DNA from: Tenebrio molitor
Lineage: Eukaryota; Arthropoda; Insecta; Coleoptera; Tenebrionidae
NCBI RefSeq assembly: GCF_963966145.1
Contig: NC_091051.1
Span: 18,600,001 to 18,664,000, forward strand
Direction of reading: 5' to 3'
Length of the DNA: 64,000 nucleotides
The notes below the pieces were generated by a model that saw only the letters and a program-made list of their open reading frames with translations, did no database searches and was not told where the DNA came from. Positions 1 to 10,939 of this stretch are shown here, in pieces (the first letter of the stretch is position 1; each line of letters starts with the position of its first letter). Position numbers and translations under genes: made by a program.

Positions 1-433
1 GTGGCTTGACACAATTTGGTTTTGCCAAACAACATTTCTTCTTAACGCAACACCTCTTGGGTTTCGAGGGACAAAATTTGCACCCGTCTACTGGTGGACA
101 ATTGGCCCACTCTTCCATTTTCTTACACTGACACTCCACGCGCGATGGAGTGTCGCATATTTCTAGCTGCCATCCACAAGGAGTACAGGATTTCTTTTTG
201 GGAGTTTCGGAAATCCAGGCTAAACCGAACCTGCCTTTGGCAAGTTTGGGTGAGCCTTCTTTACAACAACAATGACAACAACAACCGGGACTCACCGAGC
301 CACCACATAATGTATAGTCTGACCACTGCTTGCGTAAATTATCAAAATCTTTACGCCACTTTTGAAGGGACTCAAAATCTTGGGGGAAACATTCACCTTC
401 AGATGTGCAATTGGCGCAATTACAGCAAGGCAT
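1..433 (-). CDS. Cysteine-rich hypothetical protein, 3' end outside the window
   Basis: An uninterrupted minus-strand frame runs from an ATG at 433-431 to the window edge (144 codons, no stop). It begins MPCCNCANCTSEGECF and carries about 25 cysteines, including a CCCHCCC cluster, CTPCGW, CQCKK and CCVKKKCC. Lysines are frequent in the second half. The frame stays open upstream of this ATG, so the start is the first good methionine rather than a proven one; a pyrimidine-rich stretch ending in AG just before it could be a splice acceptor. No hydrophobic signal peptide is visible. It lies 3' of cyclophilin exon 2 on the same strand, so it is either nested in a cyclophilin intron or a separate gene. 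I do not recognise the family. Small Cys-rich metal-binding or testis proteins are possible, as inference only. Confidence 0.5.
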   Translation of the reverse strand, partial: MPCCNCANCTSEGECFPQDFESLQKWRKDFDNLRKQWSDYTLCGGSVSPGCCCHCCCKEGSPKLAKGRFGLAWISETPKKKSCTPCGWQLEICDTPSRVECQCKKMEEWANCPPVDGCKFCPSKPKRCCVKKKCCLAKPNCVKP

Positions 434-538
434 TTTATGCTTGGATGAAAATATAAACGAGAATTTTGAAGCAGAATGAAATGTCAAGACAAAAATCAGC
501 CAACTTTGTGAATTTATACGGTAAAAACCACGACTCAC

Positions 539-802
539 CTCTGTGGAAAATTGTGTTCTTGTAATGTAGAGGTTTCCCGTTTTTGCCTATTCCTTTTTCT
601 CCCGTGCAAAGGGCTCGAAAATTTTCCACGGTTTTCGGTACTTTGTCTTTAAACAATTCTATGATAACCCTACCGGCTAAAAAGGCGGCCATATCATTAT
701 TTGTTATTGCTCAAATGACAACGAACCTTTTGCCGCATCGAATTTAATATCAAAAAACACCACCGGATTTTCTTCGACATCTTTGTGGTTTTCGCTGGTC
801 AT
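539..802 (-). CDS. Cyclophilin-type peptidyl-prolyl isomerase (Cyp40/PPID-like), first two exons
   Basis: Exon 1 is 802-727 (ATG at 802-800) and encodes MTSENHKDVEENPVVFFDIK and a few more residues. A 50-nt intron (726-677, GT-AG) leads to exon 2, 676-539, which ends at a strong GTGAGT donor. The joined protein reads FFDIKFDAAKAGRVIIELF and then KTVENFRALCTGEKGIG and KPLHYKNTIFHR, which is the N-terminal half of a cyclophilin domain. These proteins isomerise X-Pro bonds and act as folding helpers. The GKNGKPLHYK insertion points to the larger divergent cyclophilins such as Cyp40, an Hsp90 co-chaperone with TPR repeats. The catalytic FxxQGGDF segment and any TPR domain are not seen and should lie beyond the left edge. 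The Cys-rich frame at 1-433 sits where the next intron should be. A truncated duplicate cannot be excluded. Confidence 0.82.
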
Positions 803-1785
803 TGCTAATATTTCACCACACGTTATGTTCTACGACGTCAAATAATTCACTCATTGCACGAATTAATTTTGTACAAACAATTCACATATTACACAGCGGC
901 ATTATTAAATCTCTGCACCACATTTCTGTTTTTTGACATTTCCCAGTTTGACTGTTGACATTTCATCTAGTGATAATCTAGGGATTTTTGGAATTTTGGA
1001 ATAAACATTATCAGAGGCGTATCTTTGGTTTTCAAAATAATTATCACTTTTTTTAATAGATTATATTATTAGGAGAAAAAAATCCAGCCGCAGCAACTTT
1101 ATCTGATATAGTATATTTCAAACCAAGGTAAGAAAGTGGTTTCTTGCAGACCGCAGGCAAAGATTATAAACCGAGTCGTAGACGAGGTTTGTAAGTGCCT
1201 AAGGTCTGCAAGGACACTTTCTTAACAAGGTTTGAATACAATTTTTTTCCCTACCGGCACAACTTTGTTGAAAAAAGTCAAAAAAGATGGTTATATTCGT
1301 GATTAAAACGAAAATTTTGAGAATTGAATAGTAGGCTGTGTTATTTGTCTAATTAACTTGTCATCGCATTTGAAGATTTGAGGTTTGTTCGAAAATTTGA
1401 TATAAACAGGGTAAAGTAATCTACCTACCTAGCTTATCTGTTTATTTTCCAGATTATATGATTGACCTACCAACTTACTTCATTGAATTGGCTTTCATTT
1501 ATCAATAACTTATTTCACTTTTGACACTTTTGACATTTGTATTTTGGTACAGTTTTACCATAAACATTTCATGATTAACTTTCTTACCTTAGCGAGAAAG
1601 TTGAATTTTCTCACCTCAAATGAGGTATCCACAGCCTACATTTCTAACCGGTAGGGAGAAAAAGTGACATTTTTTATAATTTTCCGTTGACCGCTTGTTA
1701 ATTTCAATATTAATGAATATTATTTTTTTTATTTTTAATAAATAAATAAATTATATTATAACATAATTACATAAACATTTTTGTT
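803..1785. other. Intergenic AT-rich DNA
   Basis: No gene recognised. It should include the cyclophilin promoter just above 802 and one foldback repeat (1117-1235). The part next to 1785 is the A/T-rich 3' flank of the retroelement. Confidence 0.5.
1117..1235. repeat. Foldback repeat with CG-rich loop
   Basis: The left arm contains CAAACCAAGGTAAGAAAGTG and the right arm its imperfect inverse (CACTTTCTTAACAAGGTTTG). The centre is CCGAGTCGTAGACGAGGTT at 1171-1189, itself a short palindrome. It has no ORF. Confidence 0.65.
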
Positions 1786-4371
1786 TTATAATACAAAAAT
1801 TTCCGATAATATTGCGGAATCTGGAAAAGTGCCCCGAATGCTTGCAGCGTTTCCACGTTGAATGGCAAGGGAAATCCTCTCGAAAAGGAATTTCTTTGAT
1901 TTTGAATCGCCTGATTCCGCGATAAGTCGGTTTCCGATGACATTAATGAAATCGATGGCTTCTTTGCACCAAGGGCCTAAGGTTTCAAATGCTAAACCTT
2001 TAAACACGTAGTTTGACGAAATGATTGAACTATATTTGCTATGTTTGCGTTTGCAAGCCATTTCAGCGGCAGAACCTGAGACTTCAGATGATTTCAATAC
2101 GCAACTGTCTGCAAGTGTATCTACAACAGTAACGTCCCAAACCAAAGGTTGACCTTTAATCCACGGTACTAAAGTCATCCCATCTGGGCGTTTTCCGTCA
2201 TCCCGAGACAGTCCGTTGAATTCACATGAATTGAAGTTAAAGACCGATTGATAATGGAATTAATTTCAGTGTGTCTTGAAAATCTACCACTGCTTTTGAA
2301 ACAACTTAGACCGTGGGTGCCAATTTCGTCAACTTTCGCATTGCATTTGCAAATATGAGGTGTACATAGATTACAACCCAATCTTAAACCAATACAAACT
2401 TGGAAGGAAGTGTTATCTAAAAGAGTACCAATATTAGGAGAAGGTATTGCATGTAACCAAGATCCTGATTCTCTGCATTGCAAAGCTTTAAAACGAGCCA
2501 AGTCTCTAGGTGAATTAAAGATTAAGTCATTGGCAATTATTCCTTTGATATTAATATTATCCCAATTCTTCTGAAATTGTGGAATTGTTGGTATTTCGTT
2601 CTCATTTGCTACACCCCAGGCTGCTAAAGCTTCATCATAATGGTGAATATTAAGCTCATTATCCTTTGAGTTTAGTAATAAAGAAACAAGCTTTTTAACC
2701 CCATTAATTGAAGATAGGAAAGCAGGGAGGCAAATATCGGAAATGCGACGAATTCCCAGACCACCAAATCTAATCGGTAAAGTGGACTGACGCCATTGTA
2801 AATCAGTTAAACGTAAATTAAGTATTCTTTCTAAACAAGACTTTAAAGAAGAATCAATTGAATTAACATAATTAGAAAATTTCCAAAATGGAGTTGTTCT
2901 TAATAAAAAATTAAATTTTGGTATGAAAAGACAGTTTTTGATTAAAGTATAAGCCACGTGTCTGTTAAGGAGTTCAGCTTTGTTTAAAAGATTTTCAACT
3001 GTAATTATAGTTTTTTCGACGGTGTTTTTGAAACCTTGGTCAAAGATTGAAGAGCCTAAAAGAGATAAACTTTCTCGGTCACAGATTTTAATGCCTGGTG
3101 CTAAATTTTGAAATTCCTTTATGACTTTTAAATCTGTCTCCAGAACAGCAAAAGATCTCGCATTTGTTAAAGTTTAATTCAAGGCCAATTTCCTGAGATA
3201 AATTTATAACTTTCTTAAAGTCGGATAAAACTACTTCTGGGTAATCAGCTAAGGTTCCATCATCTAAATACCATATATTCATTTGAGAATCCAAAGATAA
3301 AATAATTGGTTGAATGGCAAGACTAAAAATCATGGGACCGCAGGGATCTCCTTGCTGGGCTCCAACAGAAGAAGAAATTAAATGATTACCGAAAAATAAA
3401 GTTGAAGGATTTCTATAGCATTGATAAAGATAAGGGTACAGAAGTGGGGTATGACATTGGACTTCTTTCAGAATACAATCCCGTTCGACTGAGTTAAAGG
3501 CATTTTTGAAATCTAATTTAAGAAGAACTTTGCCACGGTTTTGATCGTTATTAACAAAGGTTCGTGTGGTATGAATTGCTGCTTCGCATCCTAGTTTAGT
3601 TGCAACTCCAAGTTGGTGTGGAGATAAATACGAATTTACAATATTTCGACTTTGAAAACAGGCTAGCTTTGAGGACAATCTTCGCAAACAGTTTCCGATA
3701 GCGATCGGTCTAATTCCTCCATCTTTTTTGTTAAGGGCACATAAAGACGCACCATACAATAAATGGCAGATTTCTGAAGGAAGTTGCCCAGATAATAAAA
3801 AATTGCACAGTTTGGTTAAAGCTCTTAGTGCCTTCTGACCTGCTTCACCCGCTGACAAAGATATGATATCTTTCAAGTATTGTGGTCTCATGCCATCTAA
3901 ACCTGGTGAAGAACCGGCAGGAAATGAATTGATAGCTTCTCGAACGTTTTGCTCATTGACTATTAAACTAATGTCTCCTGGTTTGAAAGGGTCTGGGAAA
4001 AAAAGTTCGCGAGATGGTGAAGGATGTTTTTTTTTAAGTTCTTCAGCAACATCTTCGTTGAATGAAGCTAATGAGTCATCCGAGGACAATAATTTAACAG
4101 TTCCTCTGATATCAAAATCGGCTACTTTTGCTTCTACTTTCTTAGCTAATGATAAATTTGTACGTTTCTTAGAACCAGTTCGTATTTGAGGTACTTCAAA
4201 ATTAGAAAGATTTTCTTTTATATGCTTATTCAACGACTTATCAAATTTCTCTGCTACATTGAAAGCTCTATACGAAAAAAGCAAAAGATTCTCAAAGGAT
4301 GATAATGATAATGAATTATTTTGTCTAAAATATAGCGTATTAATGGACCTCATTAATACTCTATTTTTCAT
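1786..4371 (-). pseudogene. Non-LTR retrotransposon polyprotein with reverse transcriptase and restriction-like endonuclease (decayed)
   Basis: One ancestral frame is broken by two frameshifts. Segment 4371-3088 holds the reverse transcriptase: SSPGLDGMRPQYL, VLLKLDFKNAFNSVERD, SSVGAQQGDPCGPMIFSL and the catalytic box WYLDDGTLA. A frameshift near 3155 moves the reading into a frame that is open from about 3155 to 2175 and contains a Cys/His cluster (CNLCTPHICKC, then GTHGLSC and SRHTEIN). A second frameshift near 2215 leads into 2178-1786, which restores RPDG and continues LVWDVTVVDTLA and RISLAIQRGNAAS. RPD followed by WDVTVVD fits a PD-(D/E)XK-type endonuclease. This order (RT, Cys/His finger, restriction-like endonuclease) is that of the R2/NeSL/Hero-like lineages; I cannot say which. 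No complete N-terminal DNA-binding region is seen, so the copy may be 5' truncated. It is not functional as written. Confidence 0.85.
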
Positions 4372-5940
4372 TAATCAACGATTCTTGCGATTTTGACGTT
4401 TTGATGATATTTTGATGTATAAACAACCTCGAACATGCATTGTTTGCACTTACCAACACTGCAGGAGGTAGTGCAGCAGGGTTTTCTATATTTTATAGCT
4501 CCATAACTGCACAATTACGAATTCACTTTTTCAAAAGCCGACCTTTTTGGTTATAATTCGCATGTCATATTTTTCAAAGGTAACTAGGTTTTCTTAGCAA
4601 CCGTGATTTTTACGTGAAATTGAATGTAAATGGAGTTGACGTCTTCTGACATTCTTTGTGGAAAAGTGAATAGAAAGTGTTGAAAAATTTTAAAATGGCC
4701 TACCCTGAGGACAAAAAAATAATGAAGGTATTTTATAAGGTCTCATCTTTATCGAAAAAGATGAAATTGGTTTTGATTTGGCTTTAGTTTGAAATTTTGT
4801 CACAGAAAAAGTTTCCGGTCAACGAAAAAATTTTGTAATCAACTCGTTTGTTAATGGGCGATTAATAATCTCAACTATTAAAGCCACTCACTCGCTACAC
4901 TCGTTCGTGCTTTAAACAGTTTCGATTATTAATCGCCTTCATTAACAAACTAGTTTATTAAATAACTATTAAACACCTTCACAATTTTTCATAAACAAAA
5001 TTGTTTCCCTATGGTAACTAAAGCAGAACAATCTGAACAATCCTGATTCCGCAAGTGATCGAGAAAAAGGTGTTAATTCTTTAATAAATCTGGCAAACGG
5101 TGTAAGTTCATACTGCAAATACAGAGGAAAGTGGGAGAAGAAATCGGTAATAAGACATCATAAGGAACTTATTTTGTTCAAGTGTGAACACCATTTTAGC
5201 AATTACTTCTAAAATATTTGAGAGGTTGTAAAATTATAAAAACAGATAAAGACAATACCTTTGTAACACCACCGGAAGTTATCTAGCTTTGAAAAAAGTT
5301 TTTTTGGTAATCTTGTAGTTTACGTCGCCCAAACTGTACATCGCTTCGTGCACCGTGCTAAATGTGTTACAGCGTTGCCAGACTTATTTATTTGTATCGA
5401 ATAAGAGAAAATTCACAATTAAGATCAGGTGACGGTGATTTTAATTATACCATTATTTAGTGTGCAGGACCCCTCTACCACCCATTGTTTCGAAACAAAG
5501 TTAAAAAAAGCACACTAAACCAGGGAAAACGGATCAATTAACAAACATATTGGAGTCTTACACATCCAACTAAAATTCTAATTAACATCTGGCAACAATG
5601 CAGAGTCTATGGGGCTGCGCGTATGAGATGCGCAATTTGGGCTACGTAAACTACAAGATTACCGTTTTTTTAAACAATAAGAAGCAAGAACGCAAGAAAC
5701 AATAAAACAGGGCTTCGAAGCGTAAATGAGGTTAAGTTGATTTCGTGTTGATAGCTTGTGAATATATTTGACAATTTGGCGGTTAGTAGTTGACGAATTT
5801 AAAGGGGTTGGCAAATTCAAATTCCAGAGCCCTCTGCGATCCCACATTCTTTTATAGACAGTCTGTATTTACGCTAATCAAATTTCGGAATTTATACAGA
5901 GTGTTTAAATCTTTCCTGTCTGAGATTTCGTGACTGTACC
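4372..5940. other. Intergenic DNA without a recognised gene
   Basis: It contains a foldback repeat at 4836-4962. Short ORFs here look random and match no family I know. Confidence 0.45.
4836..4962. repeat. Foldback repeat
   Basis: The arms GTTTGTTAATGGGCGATTAA and TTAATCGCCTTCATTAACAA face each other across a centre reading CACTCGCTACACTCGTTCG. Confidence 0.65.
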
Positions 5941-5942
5941 TA

Positions 5943-6287
5943 CTGTCGCGAGCAATAAATTTTGGTCGTCAAGGTCATTCTTTGACGCAATGGAAAGTGT
6001 TCTAATGTGAAACGAGCATAACCTCTAATAAATTCTATTTGTCTTGTCTTGTCAAGATCTTGTCAACTTTTTGGAAATCTCAACTGTGTTGCTACCCTAG
6101 CTTCTGACACATCCGTCTCTATCAGCGAAATAATTGTTACCTATTCTGTTAAAATACGACATTGCGGCCATAATTTTGAATGTTGAATGTTGGAATTAGC
6201 CCTAATTAAGCAGGCAAAATTTTAAATTTGTGACAATAGCGGGAAATTTAAATGACCTTGACGACCAAGATTTAATGCTCGCGACTG
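5943..6287. mobile_element. MITE with TA target duplication
   Basis: Terminal inverted repeats of about 35 bp start CTGTCGCGAGCAATAAAT on the left and CAGTCGCGAGCATTAAAT read inward from the right. TA flanks both ends (5941-5942 and 6288-6289). The 345-bp body has no transposase frame. TA target sites and the CAGT-type end fit the Tc1/mariner superfamily. Confidence 0.75.
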
Positions 6288-6289
6288 TA

Positions 6290-6408
6290 TAATGGCCGGC
6301 AATAAAAACTAGCCATCACTTTTTTGTCACATCAAAATCCAAATGTGCAATTAATGCTTTAATGACACTGACATTCAAATGATGGCTAACTTTTTTTGCC
6401 GGCCACTG
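6290..6408. mobile_element. Short MITE abutting the previous one
   Basis: About 120 bp. The inverted ends ATGGCCGGCAATAAAAACTA and AGTGGCCGGCAAAAAAAGTT continue as GCCATCA. It lies directly beside the 5943-6287 MITE. Exact borders are uncertain. Confidence 0.6.
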
Positions 6409-6808
6409 CACCTACTATTATTTTATGGAAGGGCTTTAAGAAACGCTCGTGAAGCGCAACGTCTTTACCACTTTTTCCTTTTCCTCTTAAAACAACCATT
6501 AATTTAAAAAAAAAAAACACATTTTAAAATTAATAATGGTCTCGTACTTGCCATCCTTGAGTTTCACCTTGGATTGTCACTTTATGGTCGCTAAGATTCA
6601 ATAAAAATGGTTCATTGATGTATGCCAAAATAACAAAGTTATGTAGGTTAGGTATCAATGGCGATGGGATTGGAAAAAGTTATTTTAAATTTGTATAATA
6701 ATTTCAGTTAATTAAAAAAAGGTTTGCTGTACGTTTTGAAACCCCCAACAGCTCAGAATTTGTTTATACTCCTTAGTGATTACCAGATTTACAAAAAATA
6801 TGTAGGTA

Positions 6809-8039
6809 CTATTGCGGCCAAAAAATTTCGTCCGTCACTTTCAAGGCCCTGACATGAAGTGTAAACTACCCTTAAGCACCAATAACCTCGCTTTGTTATC
6901 GTTATTGTCATTTTGACAATCTGTCATTCAGTCCATCAGTTCAAATTTTGTGAATACAAAGGACAAGTTCCACTCTTACATAATTACCACACGACCGCTA
7001 GTCGCTAGTGGCACTAGAGACTAGAGGCAGACTTGCGGCTATTTTTGGATTAAATTACCAAACAGAGAACCGTGGAAATTACACGAGTATGCCGTAGTTT
7101 TAAAAAAATCAAACGAAAAACATTAAGGTAAAGACAAGGAAATGAAACATTTATTTTTGTTTAAGTACTTAGCTAAATCAAAAGATAAAATGAATGAAGT
7201 TTAAAATCAATACTTGGTCATTGCTCCATTGGCGTCAATAACTCGTCTTACACGACGCGAGATGGAGAGGCATAAATCTCTGTGATAATTCCTATGTAAT
7301 GATTGCCATGCATTAGTAATCGCAGTTAAAAGTTCTGCCCTATTCCGAATTACTTGTCGTTGTTGCAAATTACGAACCAAAAATCTGCACTGCGACTTGG
7401 CCAATCAAGAACGTTTATGCTACCATTCTACTACCCTATGTGCTGAATGCATTGAACAATTGTCTTGTTGAAATATGAAGTTAAAATTCGGAAAAATTCT
7501 TGAAACTAAAGGCATCATCACGTCTTCAAGAATCCTAACATAAACATCACTGTTGAGCCGATCTTCTAGAGAAAACATTAGCCCAGGCCTATCTACTAAA
7601 ATCCATGCCCATATGTTTGCCGAAAATCGACCGCTCCTTTCCGTTGTATTTGCTTGTCCCCCCCTTCAACAGCCGTCATAAAAGGGCTATTGCATAATCT
7701 ATTGAGAAGCATATTATCTTCTTCTGCAGTAAATGTGCTAGGCCTCCCTGAGCCTTGGCGTCTTTCAATAGTTCCATTCCATTTTGTCTCAATTTCTGAA
7801 GAATGGACGAAATTCTACTTTTAGGTATACGAAGGTCCATCGAAATCTGAGCTTGGGACATTCCTCTTTGTGCAAGAGTTACTATTTTGATTTTATTAAA
7901 ATTTGATACCGATGGCATTTTGCTTGACTTTCAAAAGTGACAAGTAAAAACATCAATCATAATGACAATAAGGAATGGACTACACCGATTTTTTTGAAAT
8001 GACGGAAAAATGACGGCCGAAATTTTTTGGCCGCCATAG
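6809..8039 (-). mobile_element. Tc1-like DNA transposon, degenerate
   Basis: Terminal inverted repeats CTATTGCGGCCAAAAAATTT (left) and CTATGGCGGCCAAAAAATTT (right, read inward) are flanked by TA at 6807-6808 and 8040-8041. The element is 1231 bp. It encloses a broken transposase on the minus strand. Confidence 0.85.
7207..7918 (-). pseudogene. Tc1-like transposase pseudogene
   Basis: It starts at 7918 with a helix-turn-helix region (MPSVSNFNKIKIVTLAQRGM, then SQAQISMDLRIPKSRISSIL). The frame fails after about 60 residues. A later piece reads FIFQQDNCSMHSAHRVVEW, which carries the second catalytic Asp, and then LDWPSRSAD, where the expected LNPIEN block with the third acidic residue is disrupted. 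The C-terminus at 7404-7207 ends SISRRVRRVIDANGAMTKY, a usual Tc1 tail. The order of parts is right but several frameshifts and losses separate them. It sits inside the 6809-8039 inverted repeats. Confidence 0.82.
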
Positions 8040-8104
8040 TACCTATTGCTTGGTTGTTGATTACGCCTTGCAATAATTTTCGAAACAATCTGGAGAATAT
8101 TATA

Positions 8105-9208
8105 CAGGTGTCCCAGAACTCGCACATCCAAATTATAACGTATTTCTACGGTTGGTCGTTGGTGTACCGTGCTCGAGACACTGGGTCCTTGGTGCCTACC
8201 TGACAAAAAATTGGTGGCCCCTCTGTTACTCCTAATATGCTTAGACTGGCAAGGGAAAATTTAATAAAACGAGCTCGCCTATTCCTTCAGATGAAAGGTG
8301 GTCATTTTGAACACTTGTTATAAATTATTCTTTTTATTTTGCATGTTTCTTATTTCATTTGTTGCATTCTACATCGTTTAGTTATAAAATTTGATCTTAA
8401 ATTTTTACTAATAATGATTCTAATGATTCTTTCAGAACTGCCACTATGCTTGATCTGTTGTTCAAAACCTACGTGTAACTCCACCTTTTTTTGCAATGTC
8501 AAGAATGTTCCTAAAAGTGTTTTCTTTCATTTCGACGATGACGAGTCCCGCTCGTGTAGCTGCGCTGATACGTTGCAGATGCACAGTGTATGCACAGGAG
8601 TCAGGATAAATTTCTTGTGATTCCGATGCACTTCACAGGCCCTGCATATTTCACTTTTTACTAAGATTTTTAAGGTAGTAATATGTATTACTCACTTGAC
8701 GCTACGTCGCCATTTTACCTTCCATCAACAAAGGTTCAATTCATCATAATTTCAATTTCCCATACCCAATTTCCCATACCCCTCAAGGTTATAATTGCGC
8801 TGGAAATTTTCACTCATAACAAACCATATTTCATTCATTGCCGGAAGAAGAAACTTCTTGCGTTCTCTGATTTAGATTCTATACATTTGTTCACCTGCCT
8901 TTGGCGAAATTATCCCATTTTTGGTTATTTCAAAAGTAGCTGTCACTTTTGACGTCTGTTTCGACAAGTTGACCAGATAAATATTGAAAATAATTTTATT
9001 ATTCATCGAATTATACGTTGCTTGGCAATTGAGGGAAGGTACTCAATTTTCTCGTAAAGGGAAAATTAGATCGAGCTCTATTGGTCAATTTGATTAATTC
9101 ATAACTAAAAAGCTATTGCACCCTGAATATTTTTCTAAACGTTTTTTACCTTCATTACCATCAAGGAATATACAGTTTCAATTTGATCCGCGAGTTCTGG
9201 GACACCTG
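8105..9208. mobile_element. 1.1-kb inverted-repeat element, no transposase
   Basis: The ends CAGGTGTCCCAGAACTCGC (8105) and its inverse (ending 9208) are flanked by TA. Open frames inside (8339-8620, 8683-8952) match nothing I recognise and are probably chance. It resembles other CAGGGTGTCYC-ended elements in this window (24541, 42937). Confidence 0.65.
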
Positions 9209-9386
9209 TATATTCTGATCAGTATATAATAGAACGTATTCGAATATTTGAGAATGTAAATGATTCTCGATTACAATGCGTAGAAGCAACCAGAAAGGTT
9301 AAGAATATTCCAGTTTTTTTTTTCAATCGAGTTTCAAATCTTGTAAATGCAACTGCACTGTTCAATTAGTTCTGGAAGTTAATATA

Positions 9387-10650
9387 CAGTAAGGAGCAAA
9401 AGTAATGCAACAATTCGATAAATCATAAACTGTTGAGTTTTGAAAAAAGAACAAAAACAGGTCGATTTTTAATTTCAATTTCACGTTTATTGACGTAACA
9501 TTATTTTATACAAGGTGTTCCTTGTCAAAGTAATGACGTCATCATCTATTTTTTTAAATAGCATATAGCACCTATATTTATTCGTCATCATTTAAAATTT
9601 AAATAGGTTTTTTAACTGTCAACATGACAGTATAAAAATTTTAAGCCCCTTAAATTTAAAAAAACTTGAGAAAAAATTTGTTGAAAATTAAAAAAATATT
9701 TTTATTATTTTCTTTATTAATGATTAATTTATTAACTAGTTAGTACCGAAAGGCATTGCTATTTTGGACTCGAAGAAATGATTAATTAACAGGGATAATT
9801 AGCTAACAGGATTTTTCTAAAGTAATTTTTTGTTCGTGTTTGACTATTGTTGCTGCAAAAAAGTGCACAAAAATCTAGAAATCAATCGTTTAGTTACTTG
9901 CCAGACGCAGAGAGTGGTGTTTCCATTTGTTTAGGAAAATCTTTACGTAAAAATCCAAATAAAATGCGTTTAAGTGAAAGGCAAAAAATAGAAATTCTAA
10001 TGATGGTGGGCTACGAGGATCGCATTAGAATCTATCAAGAAGTTTGTAATCTTTTTAATCAAAAATACTCCGAAAGGCTACCTATCACTCGGTCAACTGT
10101 TAGCCAGATTGAAACATAAATTTAGGGAAACGGGAACTGTAGAAGATGTACCCAATTCTGGATGACCTAAAGTAATAAACGAAAAAACAAGTCTTCAAGT
10201 ACTTTTGGAAGTGGAAGAAAATCCGAATATGTACTTCTTGTCAACAGCTTAGTGCCAATTACGATATGTATTAGCAAACGAACAATTTTACGACTCTTCA
10301 AAAGGGAAAAATGGCATCCTTACAAAATAAAATTGCTGCATGAGTTGTCAGAAGACGATTCAGATAGAAGAAATGAGTTTTCTAGGCACCATAGATCCTG
10401 CGTTTGTTCGAAGAAAAGTCTTTTCCGATGAGGCAACTTTTTGTCTTAATGGATCGGTATAGACAAATAGACAAAACTATCGTTACTGGGCAAGGCAAAA
10501 TCCCCATTGGATGCAGGAGGTCCATACACAATATCCTGTGAAATTGAACGTCTGGGCAGTTATTGTTGGTGATCAGTGATCACATTATCTGGCCATACTT
10601 TCCTGAAGGAAGCTAAACGGAGCACGGTATTTAGAATTTCTTCAAAATGT
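9387..10650 (+). mobile_element. Mariner-like element relic (DUF4817-type transposase family)
   Basis: The left end begins CAGTAAGGAGCAAAAGTAAT after TA (9385-9386). The subterminal zone has the same GACGTCATC and ATGACAGTATAAAAATTTT blocks as the elements at 21346 and 43800. A matching right end was not found, so the right limit is only the end of transposase homology. Confidence 0.6.
9964..10650 (+). pseudogene. DUF4817/mariner-like transposase pseudogene
   Basis: The ATG at 9964 opens MRLSERQKIEILMMVGYEDR, the N-terminal helix-turn-helix of a transposase family common in insects. The frame stops at 10119, but other frames continue the protein: KFRETGTVEDVPNSG, then SKRTILRLFKREKWHPYKIK, then a catalytic-core piece FSDEATFCLNGS followed by NYRYWARQNPHWMQEVHTQY and VKLNVWAVIVGD. 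At least three frame changes and an internal stop make it dead. Homology fades near 10650. It is assigned from memory of the family. Confidence 0.75.
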
Positions 10651-10939
10651 AGTTTTTTCCTCGACTATCTGAGTTATTTCCCAATACCGCTAATCCTAAC
10701 TTTACTTGTATCTCGTTTAAGTGAAAAACCATGTTGTGGAGCCAAAGCACTGTTTTCGATATCGCAATATGGCGAATTCCAACTCTTTTAATTTTATTTG
10801 AAGTCGAATTCTATCTCAGATGGCAATTCAAGATGTATTTTTGAAAATAAATTATAGACTTTAGACGATCACCAGTTTATTTAGTATATAAATCAACATA
10901 CTACTCTCTATCTTGTTCTAATTTATCCTATAAAATATG

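Noticed and set aside
94..456. Plus-strand ORF of 120 codons at the left end
   Set aside because: The opposite strand holds the Cys-rich frame with strong non-random composition; the plus frame has low complexity (NNNDNNN) from it.
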